From CBDCVO01 sp965223085 (GTDB lineage: Bacteria > Pseudomonadota > Gammaproteobacteria > Ga0077536), in assembly GCA_965223085.1 (NCBI GenBank), contig OZ244981.1, forward strand, positions 2,542,001 through 2,606,000: a stretch of DNA of 64,000 nucleotides, read 5' to 3'. Below are positions 44,060 to 53,082 of this stretch, one piece after another (positions within the stretch are counted from its first letter, which is position 1; each line of letters starts with the position of its first letter). Below the pieces are notes generated by a model. It had not been told where the DNA came from. It ran no database searches and worked only from the letters and a program-made list of their open reading frames with translations. The position numbers and the translations under genes are program-made.

Positions 44060-44138
44060 CTGCCATTCCTCTCTTGCGGGAAAACAGATCACCTTACCGA
44101 ATTATATATCCAAGCATAGCGCGTCGTTTACGGGGCGC

Positions 44139-45519
44139 TTACCAAGCTACTGCCATTTCGCGACTTCCAGGCGGACCCGTCCCCAGGACTTTAGCCATGC
44201 GTCTCAAGTTTTGTGCGGTCGCGGTGAGCAGGAACTCGTCCTGAGCGCCGCTCATGCCACGTAATCGCAAGCGATCCACCTTCAGGATGCGCTTCATGTG
44301 TGCAAACAGCATCTCGACCTGCTTTCGCTGTCGGCGCGTGCGCCGATAGGCCGGTGTCTTCCTGATTGCTCGGGCGACATCACGTGCCGGTTCATACACG
44401 CTTCGCGTGACCTTGCGGATCTCGGTGTTGGGGCAGCACTGTTCCTTCATCGGGCATCCCACACAGTCCGCTTTGCGTGAGGTGTACTTGATCTCGTTGG
44501 CCTTGGTCACGCCGGTGCGTGGCTTGTTGAAGTTGCGCCAGAAGCGGCGTAGCTCCTTGCCGTTCGGACAGGTGTAGCTGTCGGTCTGTTCGTCGTAGAT
44601 GAAGTCGGAGCGGCCGAAGCGATCGGCCGTCTCGTTACCGCGGTCCCACACCGGTACGTGCGGTTCGATGCCGGCCTCGTCCACCATCCAACCGAGGAAC
44701 TCGGCCGTACCGTAAGCCGTGTCGCCGATCAGCTTCTTTACCTCGATACTGAAGCGGATCCTGCACCCGTTCGATCATGGTCTTGGTCGACCACACCTCC
44801 GGGGTTCTGAGCGCCGGTGTCGCTTCAACGTCAACGATAATGCCGTGGTCGGTGTCCACCAGGTAGTTGGTCGAGTAGGCGTAGTACGCCGGCCCGCCAA
44901 GCACCGCCGTCCAGCGTGCCATCGGGTCGGTCTGCGAGACCTTCTTTGGTGGTGTTGCTGGCGCACCGTCGGCCTCGATCGAGTCCAGGTACTCGTTGAT
45001 GGCGCGGCTACCGCCGCTCCAGTCATCATCGTCGTCCTCGTGATGCTTTTGCTTGCTGGCGTCGGCCTTGACCACCGAGGCATCGACAGCAAAGCCTTTG
45101 GCACCGATCAGGCCTTCTTCCATGCAGCGCTTCAAGACTTCTTCAAAGACAAAGCGGAACACCTCCGAGTCGCGGAAGCGGCCGTGCCGATTCTTCGAGA
45201 AGGTCGAGTGATCCGGCACCTTGTCTGTAATCTTGAGCTTGCAGAACCAGCGGTAAGCCAGGTTCATCGTCACTTCGTAGCACAGCTGCCGTTCCGAGCG
45301 GATCCCGCAGCAATAGCCGATCAGCAGCATGCGGATCATCAGCTCGGGGTCGATCGAGGGCCGACCAGTGTGGCTGTAGAACGGTGCGAGATGTTCTCTC
45401 AAGTTGGAAAGATCGAGGATTCGATCAATGTCGCGTAGCAGGTGATCCTGCGGGACGATTTCCTCGAGATTGAACGCGTAAAACAGCTCGTCCTGTGGTT
45501 TGTTGTTGCTGCCCATCAT
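44139..45519 (-). pseudogene. IS1182-family transposase, frameshifted and interrupted
   Basis: N-terminal half: FSHTGRPSIDPELMIRMLLIGYCCGIRSERQL-type DUF772 region with DHSTFSKNRHGRF. C-terminal half: CVGCPMKEQCCP and RKQVEMLFAHMKRIL (DDE). The frame shifts near 44759, where one extra C in GGATCCGC explains it. The last codons and stop are supplied by the nested IS66 end. Confidence 0.88.
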
Positions 45520-45669
45520 CGGAGATCGCCCCGGCAATCAACACCACGCCATCATCTCATTGATGTAAGATCAGCAGGAGTTTTTCAACAGAATCGGCCG
45601 AAAGCAGACACTCAGAATCCCCTTAGCTAAACTAGGCATTCTTGAAGTTGGGTTGGGTGGCATGTTGCC

Positions 45670-45753
45670 CTATAACCAGTTGAAGCAGCTGACCGAGAAA
45701 TCGCGTTTTCCTTTTCGAGCCTCAGCGCGCGGCAGCTGTTCAAGGCGTTATGT
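45670..45753 (+). repeat. attC right of the IS1182 element
   Basis: 84 bases, R'' CTATAAC and R' GTTATGT, with arms CAGTTGAAGCAGCTGACCG and GGCAGCTGTTCAAGGC. Shows that the cassette array resumes here. Confidence 0.82.
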
Positions 45754-45804
45754 CTCTTTGAGCCACCTTTGACGTAGTTACATATAGTAACTACAATATA
45801 TCCC

Positions 45805-46080
45805 ATGGAATTCGAATGAGATGAATCGAAGAGAAGGGAAAATCTTCGAAAACACGGCATCGATTTCGTAGACGCACCCATCCTATTCGAAGGACCGATG
45901 TTGACCCGCCTCGATACGAGAAAGGAATACGGGGAGCCAAGATGGATCGGTATCGGCTTTCTTGAAACTATCTGTGCGGTTATCGCTTTTTCGGAGCGAA
46001 ACAACGGCGACGTCATTCGTGTTATATCGTTGAGGAAAGCATTAACCCATGAACGCAAAGCCTTCGAAAAAACGATCTAA
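45805..46080 (+). pseudogene. brnT: brnT toxin with TGA at codon 5
   Basis: ATG 45805 reads MEFE, then TGA (45817-45819), then DESKRRENLRKHGIDFVDA continuing open to 46080, ending VIRVISLRKALTHERKAFEK. The family has Trp at the TGA position (EWDE), so TGG to TGA is the likely change. A start near 45898 could only give a fragment. Confidence 0.85.
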
Positions 46081-46315
46081 GCTCGATTTGAAGAAAATTG
46101 AGTCACAAGCAGACGCGGATATCGACACAACCGATATCGCGCCGTTGGATCCAGAGTTTTTTAAAACTGCCGAATTGCGTATGCCGTCGAAGAAATCCAG
46201 TATTACCGTAAGAATCGATACAGAGGTTTTGGAGTGGTTTCGGAGACAAGGTAAAGGATACCAGACGAGAATGAACGCAGTGCTACGAACGTACATGGAA
46301 GCGCAGAAAGAATGA
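46049..46315 (+). CDS. brnA: BrnA antitoxin
   Basis: 88 residues. The C-terminal ribbon-helix-helix SSITVRIDTEVLEWFRRQGKGYQTRMNAVLRTYM is classic BrnA. Intact although its toxin gene is disabled. Overlaps the brnT end by 32 bases. Confidence 0.9.
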   Translation: MNAKPSKKRSKLDLKKIESQADADIDTTDIAPLDPEFFKTAELRMPSKKSSITVRIDTEVLEWFRRQGKGYQTRMNAVLRTYMEAQKE

Positions 46316-46349
46316 AGAGACTTAGTTTCAGATTTGAAGTGCAACACGG

Positions 46350-46724
46350 CTATTGAGCTAGGAATAACTCAGCCGGTGTACGGTAACCGTATCGTTTTCT
46401 GGGTCGATTGTTAAGTTGGTGAGCAATGCGGTTACATTCGACCTGGGTGAGTCCCTGCATCGATTGCCCCTTGGGTAAGTATTGTCGGATTAACCCGTTG
46501 ATGTTTTCGTTACTGCCGCGCTGCCAGGAGTGGTAGGGATCGGCGAAGTAGAACGGGGTTTGCGTGGCTTTTTCGACCGCCTTGTACCCGTGGAACTCGG
46601 TGCCGTTGTCAGCGGTGATGGATTTGAATCGGTCCGTTTTGGGAATGCTTCGCATCTTATTCCCAAACCGCTCCGCTACAAGGCGCCAAAGTGTGTAAAC
46701 GTTAGATGCTCTCTTAAAAATCAA
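46350..46724 (-). pseudogene. IS30-family transposase remnant (C-terminus)
   Basis: About 124 residues with ITADNGTEFHGYKAVE and YFADPYHSWQRGSNENINGLIRQYLPKG, the IS30 DDE catalytic end. The N-terminal half is missing where the IS110 element abuts. Confidence 0.88.
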
Positions 46725-47704
46725 GCGATCCGATAGAATTTATCGCCGTCCCAAGTTTCGTTGTTTTTGAACATACTCCAGATAGCGAGCAACAGTTTTC
46801 GCATGACCGCGACAATCGCCTGCAATGGTTTCTTTCCACGCTGGGGAAGCTTTTGGTAGTACGCTTTGACATTGGGGTCGTAGCGGGTCGCGACTAATGC
46901 AGGAAAATACAATGCGTTCCTTAAGTAGCGGTTGCCGGCCTTGGTGATTCTCCTGGGTTTGTTCGTTGATGTCCCGGACTCATGAGGTCTGGGGTCCAAC
47001 CCGGCATGGGCTACCCATTGTGCGGCAGTCATCCCTTCCGGCAAAGTCATGAGCTCAGCGAGTATCCTAGAAGCGGTCTTATGGGCGATGCCGGTGGTTG
47101 ATAGTAGCAGTTGGAGAAGCGCGTTGAGCTCAGGAATGGATTCAATGAGTTCGACGGCGGCATGCTCAAGCTGGTCGATGCGTCGTTGTATATCACGGAC
47201 GTGTACGGCGGTGTCATTGGCGACGACACGACCGATAGGTCCTAGCCGTTTGGCCTGTTGGTGACGATTCTGGTCCCGGGTGATTTCTGTTTTCAGTTGC
47301 CGGATACGCCGGCAACTATGTTGGATTTCAAGGATTTCATCACTGGGTGGTTGCCAGGGTCGAAATGGCATTCGCTCCAGGTAATGGAGAATGTTACCCG
47401 CATCAAGGCTACCGGTTTTCCCGCGCTGTGCATTGGCGGTTGCGAAGTGTTTCATGGCCTTCGGATTGACGACCATCACTTCGATGTCGGGGTGAGTGTG
47501 TAGGGTTAATACCGGCGGTAGAGAATACACGCCGGTCGCTTCGAGACAGACTCGGGCTTGCGCACCGCGACGGGTGGCCCATTTCATCAGTTTACGATGA
47601 CCGGCTGGTGTATTTTCAAACACCGTTTCCGGATGGTTTTTTCCGTTGCGTCGAATACGGCAGACCAAATTCTTCGAATCCACATCAATACCAATCGTAT
47701 TCAC
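46721..47704 (-). CDS. IS110-family transposase
   Basis: About 327 residues from GTG 47704, which has GGAG 8-9 bases upstream. TIGIDVDSKNLVCRI and LEATGVYS (DEDD), then STTGIAHKTASRILAEL and the C-terminal ITKAGNRYLRNALYFPAL. Distinct from the two IS1111-group copies. Complete; element ends not defined. Non-coding DNA upstream extends to 47990. Confidence 0.88.
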   Translation of the reverse strand: MNTIGIDVDSKNLVCRIRRNGKNHPETVFENTPAGHRKLMKWATRRGAQARVCLEATGVYSLPPVLTLHTHPDIEVMVVNPKAMKHFATANAQRGKTGSLDAGNILHYLERMPFRPWQPPSDEILEIQHSCRRIRQLKTEITRDQNRHQQAKRLGPIGRVVANDTAVHVRDIQRRIDQLEHAAVELIESIPELNALLQLLLSTTGIAHKTASRILAELMTLPEGMTAAQWVAHAGLDPRPHESGTSTNKPRRITKAGNRYLRNALYFPALVATRYDPNVKAYYQKLPQRGKKPLQAIVAVMRKLLLAIWSMFKNNETWDGDKFYRIA

Positions 47705-47990
47705 TTGTTCGTCTCCTGATTGAGGAATAAGCTGCCCTTGGGTGTCCCCGACCTTGTGACTGATGACGGGGTCAAACCTTGTGATGCGAGTTCGTCGACT
47801 CAGGATGCTCCGGGGATTATCGTCATGAAGGCGGGGCGCCCATCTAACGCACAAGGTCTTGGCCTTCAGGCGGATGCGGCGTCACCCAGGACCGTTTGAA
47901 TCTACCGCTTTACAACGCAAAGACAAACAGTGGTTTGAAAGATACAAGGCTGCATCTTGACAATCCTCCAGGTATACATACAATGTATGT

Positions 47991-48278
47991 ATGATTGAGT
48001 TCGAGTGGAGTCAACCCAAAGCTCGCGCGAACCTCAAAAAGCATGGCGTCTCATTCGAAGAGGCGCAATCCGTGTTCTACGATGAGTACGCCCGCCAATT
48101 CTTCGACGACGAGCATTCCGACAATGAAGAGCGTTTTGTCATGCTCGGTCGGAGTAACAAATCTCGCCTACTCATTGTGTGTCATTGCGAGCGCGCCGGC
48201 GGCGATGTCGTTCGAATTATTTCAGCTCGAAAGGCTATGGCCAAAGAGCGTAAGTACTATGAAGGCCCATCGACATGA
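47991..48278 (+). CDS. brnT: BrnT toxin
   Basis: 95 residues. EFEWSQPKARANLKKHGVSFEEAQSVFYDEYA and VVRIISARKAMAKERKYYE are full BrnT. Four-base overlap with brnA (ATGA). Confidence 0.92.
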   Translation: MIEFEWSQPKARANLKKHGVSFEEAQSVFYDEYARQFFDDEHSDNEERFVMLGRSNKSRLLIVCHCERAGGDVVRIISARKAMAKERKYYEGPST

Positions 48279-48490
48279 AAAAGGAATATGACTTTTCGCA
48301 GATGAAGTCGCGGAAGAATCCGTACGCTTCCAAGCTAAAACGCCAGGTTACCATTCGCATGAGCGACGACATCGTCGCCTACTTTAAGGACATGGCTGAG
48401 GAAACTGGTATTCCCTACCAAAGTCTTATCAACTTGTACCTTAGAGACTGCGTGGTAAACGACCGTAAGCCGGATTTATCGTGGCGCTGA
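48275..48490 (+). CDS. brnA: BrnA antitoxin
   Basis: 71 residues. YDFSQMKSRKNPYASKLKRQVTIRMSDDIVAYFKDMAEETGIPYQSLINLYLRDC gives a BrnA-type ribbon-helix-helix (core QVTIRMSDDIVAYFKDMA). Intact. Followed at once by an attC R'' box carrying IS copy 2. Confidence 0.92.
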   Translation: MKKEYDFSQMKSRKNPYASKLKRQVTIRMSDDIVAYFKDMAEETGIPYQSLINLYLRDCVVNDRKPDLSWR

Positions 48491-48495
48491 TGCAG

Positions 48496-50116
48496 CCTAA
48501 CCCCTATGAGGCCCCCGTTTGTCAAGGGCAATAAATGCCCGTCGAGTGTTGCTCGATAGAAATACTTGATTGAACGTCGGCCCGTCTTTGATTCCAAGTC
48601 ATTGTCAGGACGTTGCCTGCAATAAACACCTATCGAGTTTTATACGGCTGCCGATATCGTCGATGAACGACAGCCGACACTAGAATTCCTTCCAGTCCCT
48701 ACAGCTTCCTAGTCAAAGCGTCAGCGCGAAGCGCTCGTTAGCAACAGGTTTACCGTAGGGGCAGACACCGGTTCAGTCAATATCATGGGCGGAAGCACGA
48801 CCGTGCGATAATCAAAGCCACAGACCCACCACGATGCATCATGTGCGTCATTCGGACTCAACGCCCATTGCGTGATGGATAAAGAAACGCACGTTATGGA
48901 TGTCGTGTGATGACATGGTTCAGTTAGACGGTATTCGTCACGGTCGCCTTCCAAGCTTATAAGGTGCTCATGAAACGCGCTTCATCGAAGGGCTGTCGTT
49001 TATTGAGCATGACGTAAACGGCACGACCGAGGCGGTGAGCAAGAATCGATAAGGCCTTGCCTTTGCCGTGTTTGCTGGCTAAGCGTTGTACGGCTTTCTG
49101 CGCCGGTGGGTTACCGCGTAGGAACAATATCGCTGCTTCACTAAAGGCCCACTTGAGATACGCGTTACCGATTTTCTTGCCCGAATATCCGGACTTCTTC
49201 CCCGCCGACCCCCGATGACATGTCACCAAGCGGCAGTAGGACACAAACTGCCCCAAGGTCGGAAAGCGACCAATGTCTTCGACCTCGTAGAGGATGACCA
49301 TCGCGAGAATACGGCCCACCCCTGGGATTGTTCGTAGCAAGTGATACGCACCGGCATCGTGTGCTTTGGCTTTGTTGACTAAGTCTTGCTCCAGGACCCG
49401 GAGTTGTTCATCGAGATGGTCGATGACGTTTAAATCTAATTCGACCATTTGACGCACCACAGGATCTGGGAAGTGCCCAGCAATGTCGGTCCGGCCCTTG
49501 TTGTGGCCAATCCGTACGCCTAGCGGCGGCAAGTTATATTGACTGACGGTGTTTTGGATATGGGCGATGAGATCGGCGCGTTGTCGGGCGAAGTTGATGC
49601 GACGCCGCAGTAGGTCCCGGGTGGCGCGCATCCTGGCGGGGTAGGCATAGGCTTGTGGGATCATACCGGCTTTGAGGAGGCGTGCGATCTTCTCGGAATC
49701 GATGCGGTCGTTCTTCGCTTTACCGCCATGGATGGCTTTCATGTAAAGGGCGTGCCCGAGGACAAATGGAATGTTTTCATTGGCGCACCAATCGGCGAGC
49801 CAATACCAGGTAAATAAGCACTCAACACTGATGACAAGGTCCTCACGGTAGGGCTCGATGGCGGTGGCCAACAGTGCCGAGTCGGTTTTCATATTGCGAT
49901 GTAAAACGGTATCGCCATCGTGATTAATGATGCACACGTACATGGTTTTCGCATACAGGTCGATACCGCAATAATGCTGGTGAGTTGTGTTATAGAATCT
50001 CATCTGAGGTCTCTTTCTGGGCATTGAGTCTGATGAACTCACTATTATGTAGGACGATCAGTTTTGCTGATTAAGCCTGAACGTCCCAGGAGGGGGCCTC
50101 AATGAGTATCAAGGCG
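48496..50116 (-). mobile_element. IS110/IS1111-group element in an attC site, copy 2
   Basis: Nearly identical to 37035-38656. Left flank GCCTAACC is the R'' box of the attC belonging to the brnTA cassette. Right flank after AAGGCG is another IS110-like remnant, so the rest of the attC is not visible. Confidence 0.85.
48957..50042 (-). CDS. IS110-family transposase, copy 2
   Basis: 361 residues, the same protein as at 37496-38581. The element DNA differs by one missing base just upstream of the start (CACTATTATG against CACTAATTATG). Confidence 0.92.
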   Translation of the reverse strand: MSSSDSMPRKRPQMRFYNTTHQHYCGIDLYAKTMYVCIINHDGDTVLHRNMKTDSALLATAIEPYREDLVISVECLFTWYWLADWCANENIPFVLGHALYMKAIHGGKAKNDRIDSEKIARLLKAGMIPQAYAYPARMRATRDLLRRRINFARQRADLIAHIQNTVSQYNLPPLGVRIGHNKGRTDIAGHFPDPVVRQMVELDLNVIDHLDEQLRVLEQDLVNKAKAHDAGAYHLLRTIPGVGRILAMVILYEVEDIGRFPTLGQFVSYCRLVTCHRGSAGKKSGYSGKKIGNAYLKWAFSEAAILFLRGNPPAQKAVQRLASKHGKGKALSILAHRLGRAVYVMLNKRQPFDEARFMSTL

Positions 50117-50140
50117 CTGGGTGAAATGGGAGGGACCAAC

Positions 50141-50395
50141 ATGAAACATAGCAATGAGGTTGTTCGATTGGGCATGGAGGTGGGTAAGAACACGTTTCAT
50201 CTGGTTGGCGTCGACGAGACTGGCCTGCCGGCAGTTAAGAAGAAACTCCGCCGCAAACAGGTGCTGGTGTGGTTTGCGAACTTGCCAGCGTGCCTGGTCG
50301 CGATGGGAGCCTGCGGTGGGAGGCACTATTGGTCACGCGAGATCGGCAAGCTGGGTCATGACGTCAGGCTCAATACTGCAAAGGCTTCAGCGATC
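50141..50395 (+). pseudogene. IS110-family transposase remnant (N-terminus)
   Basis: RLGMEVGKNTFHLVGVDETG, VWFANLPACLVAMGACGGRHYWSRE and LGHDVRLN match the N-terminal DEDD domain of a different IS110 transposase, cut off after ~80 residues. The first acidic residue seems changed (GMEV for GxDV). Confidence 0.75.
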
Positions 50396-50595
50396 GCTTG
50401 TCGGTCGGGATCAAAAAACCTGAACCCGGGGATATCGAACGATAGGTACCCGACCGCTTCGTTGCGCGCGATCATGCTGACATACGGGTTAACCGAGTCG
50501 ATCTGGGTAAGAAACTCAGTTTCGAAATCCGCGGCTAGACATGGCAACGAGCCATCCCAGCAACCATAACCCAGGTGCTGCCGGTGGACGCTGAT

Positions 50596-50994
50596 TCATA
50601 CGAGTTCGACGTCGATTCCCACACCCGGAGCCCGCGCGATCCGCTCGTCTCGGGTAACCAGGGTTGCCTCCAATTGACGGGCCAGCGCTACATAGCAGGC
50701 GTCGTACGCTGTTAGATTCCGCTTCAATCGCCAGATGTCTTGCCACAACGCGGCGTGTCGAAATCGCCGTATCGGTAACGATCGAAAGTCGTAGAGGATA
50801 TGTGCTCGACGACTGGCTGGAATCGCCTCCGTTGTTTCAAGCTTTCTCAAGGTATGCAGAACTTCGACATCCAGAAGCTCAGGTGCGACAAGTTGACTGC
50901 CACTTCCGAACAGTGCCATTTCGATCGGCTCTGCGGCGAACCGCCCCAGTAGATCGACGACCACGGAGGCGTCGGTCACCAGAATGCGCCTCAT
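50596..50994 (-). CDS. vapC: PIN-domain toxin, VapC-like
   Basis: 132 residues. ILVTDASVVVDLL, ELLDVEVLHTLRK, LTAYDACYVALARQL and LVTRDERIAR carry the four acidic PIN positions. Overlaps the antitoxin by 4 bases. Confidence 0.9.
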   Translation of the reverse strand: MRRILVTDASVVVDLLGRFAAEPIEMALFGSGSQLVAPELLDVEVLHTLRKLETTEAIPASRRAHILYDFRSLPIRRFRHAALWQDIWRLKRNLTAYDACYVALARQLEATLVTRDERIARAPGVGIDVELV

Positions 50995-51221
50995 GCGGCG
51001 TCACGGTCCTTGCGAATAATTTTCGCGGAGGAACGCTTCATTGCGAACGGTTCGGTTTCCCGCAGCCGCTCGAGCAACTCCTCCTCACTGGGCAAGGCTG
51101 CGAGGGCTTCGAGCTCTTCCAGGATCCAATCGCTAAGACTCCTACCCGCGAGCGCCGCTTTGGCTTTTAGGGCACGATGGATCGAATCGGGTACATTTCG
51201 CACTTGGATCATTTTGGACAT
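50991..51221 (-). CDS. vapB: FitA/VapB-type antitoxin
   Basis: About 76 residues from ATG 51221. Ribbon-helix-helix MIQVRNVPDSIHRALKAKAALAGRSLSDWILEEL (core VRNVPDSIHRALKAKA), then a toxin-binding tail. Confidence 0.88.
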   Translation of the reverse strand: MSKMIQVRNVPDSIHRALKAKAALAGRSLSDWILEELEALAALPSEEELLERLRETEPFAMKRSSAKIIRKDRDAA

Positions 51222-51236
51222 GTTTATAACCGTGTT

Positions 51237-51253
51237 GCATGTTAATAACATGC
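51237..51253. promoter_or_regulatory. vapBC operator palindrome
   Basis: GCATGTTA-A-TAACATGC, perfect 8-base arms, 15 bases upstream of the vapB start. Confidence 0.7.
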
Positions 51254-51781
51254 ATATTACGCGACTTCATGAGCGCGGTCAAAAAGCGCCTGGGTGGCTA
51301 TCAGAGCGGATCGATAGACACGATCTGGAAGGAGATTCAGAGAGATTCAGGGACACCCACAATCCGATACATCGAGTGAGATTGAAATCAGAATGCACTC
51401 GCCCGCGAATGGCGTTTGTTGAAACTACTTAAGCGCGGTTGTCTAAGTACACCCCGTTGGCGACGAATTTTAATGGGTGTCCCGAAATCGCTTCCCGAAA
51501 TCGCTACGGTATATTTTGAAGCGACCGATATCGACTTGGCCGCGTGATTTTGTGACCGAAGATTTCACTTAAGCCGCTGTCCAAATTTTGGGGGTCACTT
51601 CTGTGACGCGGCGGATGCAGGAACCAGAATGCTGGTTTGACACCGACCGCGTGTCAGATCGACACTCACGCGACGAAACCAAAGGGGGGGTGCTGTCAAA
51701 GAAAAGGCGGTTTATCCTTCTTATTCTTCACGTACGCAAGTGCTCCTCGAGCGTGTCGCGAGCGCGACATCAGGGCTGCAA
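51254..51781. other. Gap with repeat pieces
   Basis: No supported gene. Holds AGACACGATCTGGA (51316-51329), also found at both tRNA-Ser island borders, and an inverted repeat GGGACACCCA (51350-51359) / TGGGTGTCCC (51474-51483). CCCGAAATCGCT occurs twice near 51485. Confidence 0.55.
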
Positions 51782-52768
51782 TTACTGCTCGACGACTGTT
51801 TGCAAGCGCGCCTGCGCTTCCAGAAAGTCTTCCATGAAACCCACGACGACGGCACGGACAGACTGTGTGGCGTTCATCATACCGACGCCTTGCCCGACCC
51901 AGTAGCTCGCGAGCTGCTTCGCACCGTCGTGGCCGCCGTCGGCGAGCTTGATCACTTTCGCCATGACCGGCTCGGTCACGAGCGACTGCAACGGCATCGG
52001 CAACGGTGCGGGCGCATCCGCTGATTCCCACGCATCGGTCCAGGCCGAACGCAGTTGACGTGAGTATTTCCCGGTACGCGCTTTCGAGCGCACCGTGTCG
52101 CGTGAGCTCGCAGCGAGCATCTTCTCCTTTATGGCCGGAGAGGTTTCCGCCTCCGTGGTTGTCAGCCACACGGATCCTGTCCACGCCCCCGACGCACCCA
52201 TCGCCATGCACGCTGCCATCTGCCGCCCGTTGACGATACCACCGGCTGCAAGGATGGGCACGTCGCTGTGTCCCTTGATCGCGTCGGCCACCTCCGGTAT
52301 CAGCACCAGGGTGGAGACGTCGCCGCAATGTCCGCCGGCTTCGCCACCGGCAACGACGAGAATGTCGACGCCGGCGGCGTCTTGCCGGATCGCGTGCTCT
52401 TTCGCGCCGACGAGCGCAGCAACCGGTACATCATTTGCCTTGCCGCGCTCGAGCATGTAGGCCGGCGGCACACCCAGCGCGTTCGCCACCAAACCGATCG
52501 GGTGCGCGAAGGCCACATCCAACAGACGCGACGCCCCCTCCTCGCGCATGTTCTCGCCAAATTGAGCCATCGCAGATCGCGTGTGATCGTCGATATCGGA
52601 TCCGTCGATCCAGGACAATTCCACCTCGAGTTGCTCAGCCGACAGGCCGACAGCGCCGAGAACGCCCATACCGCCGGCCTTTGATACCTCCGCGACGACG
52701 TCGCGACAGTGGCTGAACGCAACGAGCGGAAACTCGATATCCAAAAGCTCGCAGATGGGTGATTTCAT
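51782..52768 (-). CDS. Nitronate-monooxygenase-like flavoprotein
   Basis: 328 residues, FMN-binding barrel of the NMO/2-nitropropane dioxygenase family. AGGMGVLGAVGLSAEQLE at the N-terminus, VAGGEAGGHCGD (phosphate-binding), VPILAAGGIVNGRQMAACMAMGASGAWTG. The usual KPFGVD-type strand after the first helix seems missing (SWIDGSDIDDH leads into another region), so a small internal deletion is possible. Substrate unknown. Alone on its strand with the GST gene upstream. Confidence 0.85.
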   Translation of the reverse strand: MKSPICELLDIEFPLVAFSHCRDVVAEVSKAGGMGVLGAVGLSAEQLEVELSWIDGSDIDDHTRSAMAQFGENMREEGASRLLDVAFAHPIGLVANALGVPPAYMLERGKANDVPVAALVGAKEHAIRQDAAGVDILVVAGGEAGGHCGDVSTLVLIPEVADAIKGHSDVPILAAGGIVNGRQMAACMAMGASGAWTGSVWLTTTEAETSPAIKEKMLAASSRDTVRSKARTGKYSRQLRSAWTDAWESADAPAPLPMPLQSLVTEPVMAKVIKLADGGHDGAKQLASYWVGQGVGMMNATQSVRAVVVGFMEDFLEAQARLQTVVEQ

Positions 52769-53082
52769 AGTTATGCGCCAGCAACGTTTGGTGCCCGGAT
52801 CGGGTCACCACCGGGCGACGACATACGCGCCTGAAAGTTAAGTGCGGGACAAGGTTAGCACGAAGTGCGGTTTCGGCGACACAATATACAACTCGAGGAA
52901 CCAGACTTAGAGAGAACGTAGTGGATCCTCACCAATGCTTTGCGTTGAGCATTGCGCCCCTAGCGCAGCGAGCTCGAGCACACACACGTCCGAGGCGAGA
53001 ACCGATCCGTATCGGTAGATAAAGTCTGCGTCCCGAATTGTGCCCAGGTCGTCGCCGAAACAGACGACGACCGTGCGCGGGG
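52769..53082. other. Gap between NMO-like and GST genes
   Basis: No supported gene on either strand. Short frames are shadows of the GST region. Confidence 0.5.

Larger units (their letters stand above)
41738..44142 (-). mobile_element. IS66-family element (complete)
   Basis: 2405 bases with ends GTAAGCGCCACGTGAAC and, at the other side, the complement of GTAAGCGCCCCGTAAAC. Both sides carry the 8-base target duplication CAAGCTAC (41730-41737, 44143-44150). It has tnpA, tnpB and tnpC in order. Recent insertion into the IS1182 transposase 3' end. Confidence 0.95.
41592..45599 (-). mobile_element. IS1182-type element, interrupted by IS66
   Basis: Matching ends GATTCTGTTGAAAAACTC (41596-41613) and its complement (45578-45595). 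Without the nested IS66 element and one target copy it would be about 1.6 kb, normal for IS1182. Its transposase gene also has a frameshift. Confidence 0.8.
30567..48501. mobile_element. Integron with gene-cassette array
   Basis: Integrase on the minus strand, attI, then cassettes on the plus strand. attC sites: 32691-32820, 33175-33273, 33857-33971, 34287-34385, 34965-35060, 35592-35687, 36008-36115, 36599-36697, partial ones at 37035, 39286 and 48496, and 45670-45753. After 37 kb the array is broken up by insertion sequences. Confidence 0.88.

Noticed and set aside
45805..46080. TGA read as Trp (alternative genetic code), suggested by brnT
   Set aside because: trpC, trpF, trpB and soxD end in TGA exactly where the next gene begins, so TGA is a normal stop. 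Other broken genes use TAG and TAA.
50356..50547. A 63-residue frame on the minus strand beside the IS110 remnant
   Set aside because: It looks protein-like (YVSMIARNEAVGYLSFDIPG) but has no start context and no family I can name. Left unannotated as too uncertain.
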